Assembly: GCA_934149465.1 (NCBI GenBank)
Contig: CAKPEZ010000003.1
Coordinates: forward strand, 1 to 64,000
DNA from: an uncultured Bacilli bacterium
GTDB lineage: Bacteria; Bacillota_I; Bacilli_A; RF39; UBA660
Length of the DNA: 64,000 nucleotides
Direction of reading: 5' to 3'
Positions 17,574 through 27,444 of the stretch are shown piece by piece. The translations under genes were made by a program, and so were the position numbers. The notes under the pieces are model-generated. The model was not told where the DNA came from, did no database searches, and saw only the letters and a program-made list of their open reading frames with translations. Positions within the stretch are counted from its first letter, which is position 1. The number at the start of each line of letters is the position of its first letter.

Positions 17574-20500
17574 TGTTAAACGTTAATAATTTAAAAGCAT
17601 TAAAAATCGCTATTGCTTCACCAGAAAAGATTCGTTCTTGGAGTTATGGAGAGGTAAAAAAACCTGAAACTATTAATTATCGTACATTAAAGCCTGAAAG
17701 AGATGGTTTATTTTGTGAAAAGATTTTTGGACCAACTCGCGACTATGAATGTAGTTGTGGTAAATATAAAAGATTAAGATATAAGAATATTATTTGTGAT
17801 AGATGTGGCGTTGAAGTTACTAGCTCAAAAGTTCGTCGTGAAAGAATGGGACACATTGAGCTAGCGACTCCCGTTAGTCATATTTGGTATGTAAAGGGCA
17901 TTCCTTCTCATATTTGCTTATGTCTAGATATGTCTCCTAGAGATCTAGAAGAAGTTATTTACTTTGTATCTTATGTTGTTATTGATCCTGGAAAGACACC
18001 ACTTGTTAAAAAGCAAACTCTTTCTGATAAAGAATATCGTGCATATTATGAAAAATATGGCAACGAGTTTAGAGTAGGAATGGGTGCTGAAGCTATAAAA
18101 GAACTTCTTAGTCAAGTTGATGTTGCTAAAGAGGTAGAAGAACTATCTAAAGAATTAGAAACAGCTCAAGGACAAAAGAGAATCCGTTTAGTAAAAAGAC
18201 TAGATGTTTTACAAGCATTTAAGGAATCTGGTAACAAACCAGAATGGATGATATTAGAAGCAATTCCTGTTATTCCACCGGAACTTCGCCCAATGATTCA
18301 GCTTGATGGTGGAAGATTTGCTACTAGTGATCTAAATGATTTATATCGTCGTGTTATTAATAGAAATAATCGCTTAAAAAAACTTATGGAATTAGGAGCT
18401 CCTTCAATTATTGTTCAAAATGAAAAGAGAATGCTTCAAGAAGCAGTAGATGCTTTATTTGATAATGGACGTCGTGGACGTAATGTAACTGGTGTTGGTA
18501 ATAGACCTTTAAAATCATTAAGTAGTATGTTAAAAGGTAAACAAGGTCGTTTTAGACAAAATTTACTTGGTAAACGTGTTGATTATTCTGGTCGTTCTGT
18601 TATTGTAGTTGGACCAGATTTAAAGATGTATCAATGTGGTATTCCTAAAGAAATGGCTTTAGAATTATTTAAACCACATGTTATTAATGGGCTTGTTAGT
18701 AGAGAGATTGCTAGTAATATAAAGGCTGCTAAGAAGATGATTGATAATCAAGATCCAAAGATTTGGGATGTTGTTGAAGATGTTATAAAAGAATATCCTG
18801 TTATGTTAAACAGAGCACCAACATTACATAGACTTGGTATTCAAGCATTTGAACCTAAGTTAATTTCTGGACGTGCGATTCGTTTGCACCCACTTGTTAC
18901 TACTGCATTTAATGCGGATTTTGATGGAGACCAGATGGCTGTCCATGTTCCTCTTTCAGAAGAAGCAAAAGCAGAAGCGCGTATTTTAATGTTAGGTGCT
19001 AATAATATTTTAAATCCTAAAGATGGAAAACCTATTGTTACTCCTAGCCAGGATATGATTTTAGGTAACTATTATATCACAATGGAAAAAGCAGGTCTTG
19101 ATGGAGAGGGACGTGTATTTAAGAACTCTAATGAAGCTTTAATGGCTTATAGTCGTCGTGAAATTACACTTCACACAAGAATTGCTATTCCTGTTAGTTC
19201 ATTTAAATATAAAGTATTTACTGATAATCAAAAAGATAAATATTTAGTAACAACTGTTGGTAAATTAATATTTAATGAAATTTTCCCTGATTCTTTCCCA
19301 TATATCAATGAACCTACTGATGATAATATTGAAGGAATTACTCCTAGTAAATATTTCTTACCATATGGTACTGATATAAAAGAAGCAATAAAGGAAATGA
19401 AATTAACTAAACCTTTCAATAAAGGAATATTAGAAAAATTAATTGCTCAAGTATTTAAAAGATATCGTACTACTGAGACTTCTATTATGCTAGATAAATT
19501 AAAAGATATTGGTTTTAAGTATTCTACTTTATCTGGTATTACTATTTCTGCATTTGATATCGTTACTAGTAAAAATAAAGACGCTATTTTAGAGAAGAGT
19601 AATAAAGAAGTTCAAAAAGTTAATAAACAATATCAAAGAGGTTTAATTACTGATAAAGAACGTTTTGATTTAGTTATAGATATATGGAATCAAGCTAAAA
19701 ATGAAATTCAAAAAGAATTACAAGAATATGCTGATACTATGGTTGATAACCCAATATTCTTGATGATGAATTCTAAAGCTCGTGGTTCAATTTCTAACTT
19801 TGTTCAGTTGGCTGGTATGCGTGGTATTATGAGTAAGCCAAATGGTGAACCAGTTGAAATACCTATTACTTCTTCATTTAGAGATGGTCTTTCAGTATCT
19901 GAATTCTTCTTATCAACTCATGGAGCACGTAAAGGTAGTGCTGATACAGCATTAAAAACTGCAGATTCTGGTTATTTGACAAGAAGATTAGTAGATGTAG
20001 CACAAGATTTAATTGTACGTGAGGAAGATTGTGGTACTACTCAAGGAGTCCTTGTTAGTGCATTTACAGATGAAAAATCTGGTGTTATTGAATCATTATA
20101 TGATCGTATTTTGGGTAGATATACAAGCAAAAAGATTGTTCATCCTGAAACGAAGGCTTTGATTGTAGATAAAAATGAAATTATTACTGAAAGTATTGCG
20201 GATAAAATTATTAAAGCTGGAATTACTGAAGTTGAAATTAGAACTATTTTAACTTGTCGTACAGATCATGGTGTATGTCGTAGATGTTATGGTCGTAACC
20301 TTGCTACTGGTAATGTTGTTGAAATTGGTGAAGCTGTTGGTATTATGGCTGCTCAATCTATAGGTGAACCTGGTACTCAGTTAACAATGCGTACATTCCA
20401 TACTGGTGGTGTAGCTGGTGATGATATTACTCAAGGTCTTCCTCGTGTTGAAGAGTTGTTTGAAGCTCGTTCTCCAAAAGGAAAAGCTACAATTGCTGAA

Positions 20501-21199
20501 ATTGATGGTAAGATTCAAAAAATTGATGATGCTAATGGAAAATATAAAGTTTATATAGCTAATGAAAACGAAGTTCGTGAACATGTAACTTTATATGGCG
20601 CTAAGCTTCGTGTTGAAAAAGGCGACAAAGTAAAAGCAGGTGATCGTCTTACTGAAGGTAGTATTTCTCCTAAAGAATTACTTGCTGTTACAGATCCTAA
20701 TACAGTACAACAATATATTTTAAAAGAAGTTCAAAAAGTATATCGTTCTCAAGGTGTTGATATTAGTGATAAACACGTTGAGCTTATTGCTAGAAGAATG
20801 ATTTCTAAGATTAGGATTGTTGAGGCTGGAGATACTGATTTTGTTCCAGGTACAACTGTTGATATTAGTGAATTTGCTAAAGGTAATAAAGATGTTATTA
20901 TTTTAGGTAAAAAGCCTGCTATCGGAAGACCAATATTACTTGGTATTACTAAAGCATCTCTTGAGACTGATTCATTCTTATCAGCTGCTTCATTCCAAGA
21001 AACTACTAGAATTTTAACTGATGCTTCTGTAAAGGGCAAAGTTGATAAATTACATGGATTAAAAGAAAATGTTATCATTGGTAAGTTAATCCCTGCTGGT
21101 ACTGGTGCTAAAGAATATATGGATATTGATTATTCTTTAGAAAAAGAATATCTTGATGATGAAGCTTCTGAAGTATTAGAAGAAGAATTTATGGATTAA
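17573..21199 (+). CDS. rpoC: RNA polymerase beta' subunit
   Basis: The 1208-residue protein is RpoC. It shows the N-terminal zinc ribbon ([23 protein letters not shown]), the clamp, the catalytic Mg motif [16 protein letters not shown], bridge helix/trigger-loop segments ([33 protein letters not shown]) and the second zinc site ([13 protein letters not shown]). Translation is coupled to rpoB by the one-base overlap with GGAGG in the end of rpoB. The protein ends in an acidic tail ([16 protein letters not shown]). A strong terminator follows. Confidence 0.98.
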   Translation: MLNVNNLKALKIAIASPEKIRSWSYGEVKKPETINYRTLKPERDGLFCEKIFGPTRDYECSCGKYKRLRYKNIICDRCGVEVTSSKVRRERMGHIELATPVSHIWYVKGIPSHICLCLDMSPRDLEEVIYFVSYVVIDPGKTPLVKKQTLSDKEYRAYYEKYGNEFRVGMGAEAIKELLSQVDVAKEVEELSKELETAQGQKRIRLVKRLDVLQAFKESGNKPEWMILEAIPVIPPELRPMIQLDGGRFATSDLNDLYRRVINRNNRLKKLMELGAPSIIVQNEKRMLQEAVDALFDNGRRGRNVTGVGNRPLKSLSSMLKGKQGRFRQNLLGKRVDYSGRSVIVVGPDLKMYQCGIPKEMALELFKPHVINGLVSREIASNIKAAKKMIDNQDPKIWDVVEDVIKEYPVMLNRAPTLHRLGIQAFEPKLISGRAIRLHPLVTTAFNADFDGDQMAVHVPLSEEAKAEARILMLGANNILNPKDGKPIVTPSQDMILGNYYITMEKAGLDGEGRVFKNSNEALMAYSRREITLHTRIAIPVSSFKYKVFTDNQKDKYLVTTVGKLIFNEIFPDSFPYINEPTDDNIEGITPSKYFLPYGTDIKEAIKEMKLTKPFNKGILEKLIAQVFKRYRTTETSIMLDKLKDIGFKYSTLSGITISAFDIVTSKNKDAILEKSNKEVQKVNKQYQRGLITDKERFDLVIDIWNQAKNEIQKELQEYADTMVDNPIFLMMNSKARGSISNFVQLAGMRGIMSKPNGEPVEIPITSSFRDGLSVSEFFLSTHGARKGSADTALKTADSGYLTRRLVDVAQDLIVREEDCGTTQGVLVSAFTDEKSGVIESLYDRILGRYTSKKIVHPETKALIVDKNEIITESIADKIIKAGITEVEIRTILTCRTDHGVCRRCYGRNLATGNVVEIGEAVGIMAAQSIGEPGTQLTMRTFHTGGVAGDDITQGLPRVEELFEARSPKGKATIAEIDGKIQKIDDANGKYKVYIANENEVREHVTLYGAKLRVEKGDKVKAGDRLTEGSISPKELLAVTDPNTVQQYILKEVQKVYRSQGVDISDKHVELIARRMISKIRIVEAGDTDFVPGTTVDISEFAKGNKDVIILGKKPAIGRPILLGITKASLETDSFLSAASFQETTRILTDASVKGKVDKLHGLKENVIIGKLIPAGTGAKEYMDIDYSLEKEYLDDEASEVLEEEFMD

Positions 21200-21203
21200 A
21201 ACA

Positions 21204-21242
21204 AAAAGATTATTGCTAACTAAATAGCAGTAATCTTTTTTT
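21204..21242 (+). terminator. Terminator of rpoBC
   Basis: AAAGATTATTGCT pairs with AGCAGTAATCTTT (one mismatch), followed by a T-run ending at 21242. Confidence 0.85.
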
Positions 21243-21326
21243 ACTTAAAAATATTCTTTCTTTTTGTAAAACTATTTTACTTGCTTTTCTTTATAAAAGA
21301 GGATATTATATTATTAGAGGGATAAT

Positions 21327-23081
21327 ATGAAAAGAAAGCAAATAAACATCGAATATATTGATTTGTTACTTAATGATGCGAATGAACTGCATGATTTTGT
21401 TGATGGCTTAAAATATATAAGTAGTGAAGAAAGAAAAAGCATTAGTGATTCTATTTTTAATATTATTGGCGATTATATTGATGATTTTTCTTCTTTTTAT
21501 ATTAATCAAATCTATGAAAAGATTTTGTCTAAATTTTCTCTTTCTTCTTTTTTAACAGAAAGCGGTAATGATAATTTTATGACAATTTTAGATTATCTAG
21601 ATGCTAATGATAAAGATTTTTCTTATGCTATAATGAGTGATTTTAATAAAAAATATGAAAACGATATTTCAAAAACTAAACTTAATGTTAAAGAAATAAA
21701 TTATTTATTTTGGATTACTGCAGATTATAGTGAGTTATTTGATTATAGTTATATATACCAACAAGTGTTAACTAATTCTTTAGATCTTTTTGCTCTTATG
21801 CAAAATGATTTGTTTCTTAAACCAATTACAACCTTTGAAAAACATCTGTTTTTTGTAAAAATTGACGATAGTTATTTGTCTCCATATATCGATGAAATTG
21901 TTAATGATGAAGAACTTCCTAAAGATGGACTTGATAGCTTAATAAAGGGCTTTATTATGTGTCATAAGCTAGGAATAACTTTACCTAAATTAATTGTTAA
22001 TTATTGTGTCAAGAGAATGATAAATGGAAAAATATCTTTTTCTAATCCAGACTTAGTTGAGGCTAGTGTAGTTTCTCTTACTCAAAGTTTGCTTACTGAT
22101 AATAATATATTTATGGATGTTGATATGATAGATGTGGTTAGTTTTAGAAAAATATCTGGTTCTAATACGGCAACTGCATGTGCTACTAGTAGTTATATAT
22201 ATTATCGAAAAAGTATTAAGAATGTGCAAAGTGTAGAAGAATTAATTAAAGTATTAAATACTGTTTTTCATGAAGTTACACATGCAATGTATTATAATAA
22301 AGTTGCTCATAAAGATTATAATTATTTATATTATACAATTATTAGAGAGAGCAAAATGAATCTTGGTAATAAAGGATATAATTATAGGACTAAGAGAATT
22401 GAAGTTGATGCTAGGTTAAATTCTTTTGTTATGCTTAAAGATTATTTACAGTCTTTAGGTATTTCTCCAAAACAATTTTCTTTTTGGAAAGAATTAGAAG
22501 AAAATTATAAATTAGATCAAAGATATTTAAGAATTGATAGTTATTATAAAGAACTAACGAATGATAAAAAAATAGAATATGTTCCATCTAGCTTTGCTAA
22601 GATTGTAGATCCTTTAATGATAGAAGCTTATCCTATTTTAGCGTTAGAATATAACTTAGATGGTACTAAGAAAAATGTTTGTGAGTTATTTAATGAATTA
22701 GAAAATTATCAAAAAGAAGATATGGAATTTTCTATTATAAAAGGGATAATTAATGAGAATAATATAGATACTCCTTTAGAATTATATAATGAAATAGTTA
22801 AAGTAAGTGCTTTAAAAATAAGAAATAAAGATGTAGAGCAAATTAGAAAAGCATATATGCTTAAATTGAGATTGATACTTACTATTATGAAAAATGAACT
22901 TTCTGTTTCAACAAATACATTATTTGAAAGAGAAGATAGAGAAAAAATTTTATCTTTATGTCAACAAAGTTTGTTGGGAAAAGATAATTCTAATTCTAAA
23001 AGATTAGGGTATATTAGTTTACAGTTTCTTTCTTTAATATTCTTGTTATTAGAAATTGTCTTTTTATTTACAAAACTTTAA
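21327..23081 (+). CDS. Membrane-anchored HExxH metallopeptidase-like protein
   Basis: I cannot name a family for this 584-residue protein. It has a zincin-type motif, VFHEVTHAMYYNK, at about residue 315, followed some 35-45 residues later by KRIEVDARLNSF, where a third zinc ligand (Glu) could sit. The N-terminal 300 residues are helical and acidic, and the extreme C-terminus is a single hydrophobic helix (LGYISLQFLSLIFLLLEIVFLF) followed by TKL, so it may be tail-anchored with the domain in the cytoplasm; no signal peptide is seen. It lies just after rpoC with its own start region (TTATAAAAGAGGATATTAT near 21290-21310) and precedes a second membrane-anchored unknown. Confidence 0.6.
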   Translation: MKRKQINIEYIDLLLNDANELHDFVDGLKYISSEERKSISDSIFNIIGDYIDDFSSFYINQIYEKILSKFSLSSFLTESGNDNFMTILDYLDANDKDFSYAIMSDFNKKYENDISKTKLNVKEINYLFWITADYSELFDYSYIYQQVLTNSLDLFALMQNDLFLKPITTFEKHLFFVKIDDSYLSPYIDEIVNDEELPKDGLDSLIKGFIMCHKLGITLPKLIVNYCVKRMINGKISFSNPDLVEASVVSLTQSLLTDNNIFMDVDMIDVVSFRKISGSNTATACATSSYIYYRKSIKNVQSVEELIKVLNTVFHEVTHAMYYNKVAHKDYNYLYYTIIRESKMNLGNKGYNYRTKRIEVDARLNSFVMLKDYLQSLGISPKQFSFWKELEENYKLDQRYLRIDSYYKELTNDKKIEYVPSSFAKIVDPLMIEAYPILALEYNLDGTKKNVCELFNELENYQKEDMEFSIIKGIINENNIDTPLELYNEIVKVSALKIRNKDVEQIRKAYMLKLRLILTIMKNELSVSTNTLFEREDREKILSLCQQSLLGKDNSNSKRLGYISLQFLSLIFLLLEIVFLFTKL

Positions 23082-23115
23082 ATCTAATATAAAATAATTA
23101 TAGGATGTGATTAAT

Positions 23116-23637
23116 ATGTTATTTTTTAAAAAGAAAAAAGATGAAGAAAGAAAAATTTCTTCTAAAAACTATGTTATATTAGTTATTATTCTTGTTTCTA
23201 CCGTTTTGCTTGGTTTTTATTTATTTAATTCTTTTAAAGAAAGTGATGTTAATACTTCATTAATGGATAATTATATTAAATTAATTAATTATACTGAGAT
23301 AAAAGATTATGTAACAGAAAATAGAGATGTTGTTATTTATTCTTCGGTTTTAAAGGACAAAAAGATTAGAAATTTTGAAAAGAATTTTAGACATGTCATT
23401 AATAAATATGAACTTGAAGATCAGATAGTTTACTTGAATTTAACTGATTTAACTTTAGAAGAAAGAGTTGAGCTTAGTAATACTTATAATTTAGATGGAA
23501 AGACGATAGTAGATGTTCCTTGCTTACTTATTTTTAAAGATGGTAATCTTATTGACATATATGCCTTAAAAGACAATTATAACGTTGATAATTTAGTAAC
23601 GTATCTTCAAAAGAAAGAAGTTATAAATAATGATTAA
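23116..23637 (+). CDS. Membrane-anchored thioredoxin-fold-like protein without CxxC
   Basis: The 173-residue protein has a basic N-terminus (MLFFKKKKDEERK), one membrane helix (residues about 18-40, YVILVIILVSTVLLGFYLF) and an extracellular domain that reads like a thioredoxin fold: DVVIYSSVLKDKKIRNFEKNF where CxxC would be expected, then QIVYLNLTDL and the cis-Pro-type VPCLLIFKDGNLIDIY. The redox CxxC is absent, so a thiol-disulfide role is unlikely. ATG 23116 is preferred over GTG 23107 because of spacing to AGGATG. It overlaps the start of trmL by eight bases. Confidence 0.6.
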   Translation: MLFFKKKKDEERKISSKNYVILVIILVSTVLLGFYLFNSFKESDVNTSLMDNYIKLINYTEIKDYVTENRDVVIYSSVLKDKKIRNFEKNFRHVINKYELEDQIVYLNLTDLTLEERVELSNTYNLDGKTIVDVPCLLIFKDGNLIDIYALKDNYNVDNLVTYLQKKEVINND

Positions 23638-24139
23638 TATAGTTTTATATGAACCTGAGATACCTGCTAATACAGGGAATATTATGAGAACTTGTGCTGC
23701 TACTAATACGCATTTGCATTTAATTAAACCACTTGGCTTTAAATTAGATGCGGCTAGCATTAAAAGAAGTGGAGTAAATTATATAGATAAAGTTAAGTAT
23801 GATGTTTATGAAAACTTTGACGATTTTATTTCTAAGAACGAGGGAGAATATTATTTCTTGACAAGATATGGAAAAAGGCCTCATAGTGATTGTGATTTTA
23901 GTGATAAAAGTAAGAATATTTATTTAATTTTTGGTAAAGAAAGTACAGGTATTCCTAAAGAAATCTTAAGAAAATATTTAGATAGATGTTTTAGAATACC
24001 AATGACAGATAATATTAGGGCGCTTAATTTGTCTAATTGTGCGGCTATAGTAGTGTATGAAGTTTTGCGTCAGCAAAATTATTTATCTTTATTACGAGTA
24101 GAACCTTTTAAAGGAGAAGATTGGTTAGAAAAAGAATAG
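23630..24139 (+). CDS. trmL: tRNA (cytidine/uridine-34-2'-O)-methyltransferase TrmL
   Basis: The 169-residue protein is a minimal SPOUT methyltransferase: INIVLYEPEIPANTGNIMRTCAATNTHLHLIKPLGF (motif 1 with catalytic Asn/Arg), YFLTRYGKRPHSD, LIFGKESTGIPKEIL (motif 2) and IPMTDNIRALNLSNCAAIVVYEVLRQ (motif 3, knot). The size and lack of an RNA-binding extension match TrmL/YibK, which methylates the wobble ribose of tRNA-Leu. It overlaps the upstream gene, so the two are co-translated. Confidence 0.93.
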   Translation: MINIVLYEPEIPANTGNIMRTCAATNTHLHLIKPLGFKLDAASIKRSGVNYIDKVKYDVYENFDDFISKNEGEYYFLTRYGKRPHSDCDFSDKSKNIYLIFGKESTGIPKEILRKYLDRCFRIPMTDNIRALNLSNCAAIVVYEVLRQQNYLSLLRVEPFKGEDWLEKE

Positions 24140-24195
24140 TTTTATTCTTTCTATGTATAATTATATGTGATATAATGATAAAGGAGAGTGATGAA

Positions 24196-25068
24196 ATGAA
24201 AGCGAAAGTTTTTTATACTAAAAATATTGATAAAAATAGTTTAGTAAAAATTTATGATGCATTAAATACGGAATTAAAAGGTAATGTAGCAATTAAGATT
24301 TCAACTGGGGAACCAGGAGGTCATAATTTCTTAGATCCAATGTTAATAAAAGATTTAGTACAAAAATTAAATGGTACTATTGTTGAATGTAATACTGCTT
24401 ATCAAGGAAAGCGTTATAATAGTGAAGATCACTGGCAAGCAATTAAGGATCATGGATTTATGGATATTGCTAAGTGTGATATTATGGATGAAGAAGGAGA
24501 GATGGAATTAGAGGTTCCAAATGGTAAGAGAATTAAGAAAAATTATGTTGGTTCTCATATGAAAAATTATGATTCTATGTTAATTCTTTCTCATTTTAAA
24601 GGCCATGCTATGGGTGGATTTGGTGGAGCTTTAAAAAATATGTCTATTGGAATAGCCTCATCCCATGGAAAAGCTTATATACATGGAGCTGGTGATGTTA
24701 ATCATCTTTGGGATGCAGAACATGATTTATTTTTAGAATCAATGGCAGATGCTGATGCCTCTGTAATAAAATATTTTGGTAAAGATAATTTAGCTTATAT
24801 AAGCGTTGCTAATAATTTATCTGTTGATTGTGATTGTGACAATGATCCTAGTGATCCTGAAATGAATGATATTGGTATTTTTGCAAGCTTAGATCCAGTA
24901 GCGCTTGATCAAGCTTGTTATGATGCTGTTAAGAATTCTAATGATTCAGGAAAAGCTTCATTGATTGAGAGAATGGATTCTAGAAATGCTATTCATACAG
25001 TTGAGGCAGCAAGTGATTTAGGTCTTGGTGTAAGAGGATATGAAATATTTGATATAGACGAAATGTAA
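24196..25068 (+). CDS. DUF362 domain protein
   Basis: The 290-residue protein matches DUF362: GNVAIKISTGEPGGHNFLDPMLIKDLV, GTIVECNTAYQGKR, NYDSMLILSHFKGHAMGGFGGALKNMSIGIASSHGKAYIHG and ASLDPVALDQACYDAV. Members are often linked with iron-sulfur proteins. A CDCDNDPSDPEM cysteine cluster is present at about residue 213, but the C-terminal 4Fe-4S ferredoxin domain of longer relatives is missing. The start is set at ATG 24196, preceded by AAGGAGAG; the open frame extends upstream but has no RBS. The function is unknown. Confidence 0.8.
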   Translation: MKAKVFYTKNIDKNSLVKIYDALNTELKGNVAIKISTGEPGGHNFLDPMLIKDLVQKLNGTIVECNTAYQGKRYNSEDHWQAIKDHGFMDIAKCDIMDEEGEMELEVPNGKRIKKNYVGSHMKNYDSMLILSHFKGHAMGGFGGALKNMSIGIASSHGKAYIHGAGDVNHLWDAEHDLFLESMADADASVIKYFGKDNLAYISVANNLSVDCDCDNDPSDPEMNDIGIFASLDPVALDQACYDAVKNSNDSGKASLIERMDSRNAIHTVEAASDLGLGVRGYEIFDIDEM

Positions 25069-25129
25069 TTAGAGGAGAAATCTTCTTTTTCCTTATTATA
25101 TAAATATTAGTTGTAGGAGTGAATTTTAT

Positions 25130-25570
25130 ATGAATGAAAAAAAGAAAAAAATAACTAAAGAAGAATTAACTAAAGATGTAAAAAGTGGAGTCTCAGAATT
25201 TAAAGCTTTTATTGCAAGGGGTAATGTTATTGACATGGCTGTCGGTGTTATTGTTGGTGGAGCTTTTGGGAAGATTGTTACAAGTCTAGTAAATGATATT
25301 TTGATGCCTATTATTGGAATTATTTTAGGGGGATTAAATTTTAGTAATTTGAGTATAAAACTTGGGGATGCTACTATTGCATACGGTTCATTTATTCAAT
25401 CTGTTGTAGATTTTTTAATTATTGCTTTTTGCATATTTATATTTGTTAAATTTTTAGAAGGTCTTAAGCATGAGAAGAAAAAAGAAGAAGTTCCTAATAA
25501 ACCTGTAAAGAGTGATGAAGTGAAACTTCTTGAAGAAATTAGAGATTTACTTTCTAAAAAAGAAAATTAA
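25130..25570 (+). CDS. mscL: Large-conductance mechanosensitive channel MscL
   Basis: The 146-residue protein has the MscL signature [44 protein letters not shown] (TM1, pore-lining) and a second helix ([22 protein letters not shown]) followed by a charged cytoplasmic helix ending [11 protein letters not shown]. The homopentameric channel opens under membrane tension and releases solutes in hypo-osmotic shock. The N-terminus is longer and more basic than usual ([19 protein letters not shown]). RBS TAGGAGTG; a terminator follows. Confidence 0.96.
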   Translation: MNEKKKKITKEELTKDVKSGVSEFKAFIARGNVIDMAVGVIVGGAFGKIVTSLVNDILMPIIGIILGGLNFSNLSIKLGDATIAYGSFIQSVVDFLIIAFCIFIFVKFLEGLKHEKKKEEVPNKPVKSDEVKLLEEIRDLLSKKEN

Positions 25571-25597
25571 TTACTATGAATTAGTAATTTTTTTTAT
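25566..25597 (+). terminator. Terminator after mscL
   Basis: AATTACT pairs with AGTAATT across a short loop, followed by eight T. Confidence 0.7.
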
Positions 25598-25642
25598 GTC
25601 GTTTCTCTTAATAAGAACATACTTTATATTAGGAGGAATGTT

Positions 25643-26299
25643 ATGAAAAAAAATATTTGTCATGATAATTTTTTTGAACATGCTATTAATAAGATAAAAG
25701 AGAAACAATGTTTATATTTAATGGGACCAACGGGGCCGAAAGGATCAAAAGGAGAACAAGGTGAAAGAGGACCGATTGGACCAACAGGACCGTCTGGTTT
25801 ATCATATTGCCCTTCTGTTTATATTGCAACTTTTAATGATGGCTCTTTTAAAGATGGTATTGCGATTTTACCAAACGAAAAATTACCACTTAGAAGGAAA
25901 GAAGTGGATACTAGGAATTTATTAACGTTAGATTCTGATATTTTAAAGTTTAATGAAATTGGTTATTACAAGATTACTATAAATGTATTAGCACGAATTC
26001 CTTTAGATGGGAAGGATTTTGATCCTAACATTCATTTTGTGTCTATTGGATTAAGAGAGCTTGGAACTGATAATGTTTATATTGGAGCTAGTAAGTGGTT
26101 TAATAATGAAATTTCTGATCAGATAATTGCTCAAGGAATACTAGTAGTAGCGAATTCTAATAATAGATATGAATTAGTAAACTTTAGTAAAGGTACTATC
26201 TATTTGGATGGTCCAGATTTAATTAATACAATATCTCCATCTTATTTTGTTAATTCTTACATAACTTTAACTGTTGAGTATTTAGGTAGGCAATATTAG
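25643..26299 (+). CDS. Short collagen-like protein with C-terminal trimer-type domain
   Basis: The 218-residue protein has a 30-residue head, then eight or nine G-X-Y repeats (residues about 30-56: GPTGPKGSKGEQGERGPIGP and so on), then a beta-rich C-terminal domain (about 60-218: VYIATFNDGSFKDGIAILPNEKLPL to ITLTVEYLGRQY) of C1q/TNF-like or BclA-like appearance. Such proteins trimerise through the C-terminal domain and coat spores or cells. There is no signal peptide, as in exosporium collagen-like proteins, which are made inside the mother cell. The next gene, one base away, is a glycosyltransferase, suggesting that this protein is glycosylated. Localisation is inference. Confidence 0.75.
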   Translation: MKKNICHDNFFEHAINKIKEKQCLYLMGPTGPKGSKGEQGERGPIGPTGPSGLSYCPSVYIATFNDGSFKDGIAILPNEKLPLRRKEVDTRNLLTLDSDILKFNEIGYYKITINVLARIPLDGKDFDPNIHFVSIGLRELGTDNVYIGASKWFNNEISDQIIAQGILVVANSNNRYELVNFSKGTIYLDGPDLINTISPSYFVNSYITLTVEYLGRQY

Positions 26300-26300
26300 A

Positions 26301-27383
26301 ATGAAGAAATGTAAGATTTGCGTGTATGCGATTGCGAAAAATGAATCTAAGTTTGTACAGCGATTTTATGATTCAGTAAAAGAAGCTGATGAAATTTGTA
26401 TTCTTGATACTGGGTCAGAAGATGATACAGTTAAGCTGTTGCGAAAACTCGGAGTTAATGTTTATGAAGAGAAAATCATACCTTGGCGGTTTGATGTAGC
26501 TAGGAATAGATCTTTAGATTTAGTTAGTGATGATATAGATATTTGTGTTTGTCTTGATTTAGATGAGGTTCTACTTCCTGGTTGGCGTGAAGAGATAGAA
26601 AAAGTCTGGGAACCAAATGTTACTAAGATTATCTATAATTATAATTGGTTATTAGATAAAGATAATAAGCCTTTAGTAAATTTTTATTATGAAAAGATTC
26701 ATAGTAGGCATGGTTATAAATGGATTCATCCAGTTCATGAAGTATTAACTTATGTAGGAGAAGGAGATGAGATAAAAAAGTTAGTTCCTTCAATTACTGT
26801 AAATCATTATCCTGATATAAAGAAATCTAGATCTAGTTATCTTCCTTTGTTAGAGTTATCTGTTAAAGAAAGTCCACTTGATGATCGAAATATGCATTAT
26901 TTAGGTAGAGAATATATGTACTATGGTAAGTGGGATCAAGCAATTGATACTCTTATTAAACATTTGGATTTAAAAAGCGCTACTTGGAAGGATGAAAGAG
27001 CAGCGTCTATGAGGTTTATATCTAGATGTTATATTGCATTAAGAAGATATGATGAAGCTAAGATGTGGTTAGATAAAGCTATTAGGGAAGCTCCTTATTT
27101 AAGGGATGCTTATGTAGAAAGAGCTATGCTTGAGTATCAATTAGGTAATTATCAAGACGTTATTAAATACGCAGAAGATGCTCTTAAAATAAAAAATAAA
27201 CCTAAGACATATATTAACGAAATTTTTAGTTTTGATAATACTATTTATGATGTACTTTCAATTGCATATTATTATCTTGGTAATAAAGAAAAAGCAGTTT
27301 TTTATGTGAACTTAGCAACTAAAATGAATCCAAGTGATGAAAGGTTAAAAAATAATAAAAAGATCTTCTTAGAAGATAAATAG
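26301..27383 (+). CDS. Family 2 glycosyltransferase with TPR-type C-terminus
   Basis: The 360-residue protein begins with a GT2 fold: KICVYAIAKNESKFVQRFYDSVKEADEICILDTGSEDDTVKLL, then CLDLDEVLLPGWREEI where DLDE is the metal/nucleotide-sugar binding DxD-like motif (about residue 90). The C-terminal half (about 190-350) has helical repeats of TPR type (YLGREYMYYGKWDQAIDTLIKHL, AERAMLEYQLGNYQDVIKYAEDAL). This architecture is common in glycosyltransferases acting on spore or surface glycoproteins. It starts one base after the collagen-like gene without a strong RBS, implying coupled translation and a shared function. Confidence 0.85.
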   Translation: MKKCKICVYAIAKNESKFVQRFYDSVKEADEICILDTGSEDDTVKLLRKLGVNVYEEKIIPWRFDVARNRSLDLVSDDIDICVCLDLDEVLLPGWREEIEKVWEPNVTKIIYNYNWLLDKDNKPLVNFYYEKIHSRHGYKWIHPVHEVLTYVGEGDEIKKLVPSITVNHYPDIKKSRSSYLPLLELSVKESPLDDRNMHYLGREYMYYGKWDQAIDTLIKHLDLKSATWKDERAASMRFISRCYIALRRYDEAKMWLDKAIREAPYLRDAYVERAMLEYQLGNYQDVIKYAEDALKIKNKPKTYINEIFSFDNTIYDVLSIAYYYLGNKEKAVFYVNLATKMNPSDERLKNNKKIFLEDK

Positions 27384-27444
27384 GGGAATAAAATGTACTT
27401 ATTTTAATTTATATGTTATAATCCTTATATAGGAGGATAGATTT

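Noticed and set aside
20749..21078. Minus-strand frame over the rpoC 3' end
   Set aside because: Antisense shadow of a highly conserved gene with no start signals.
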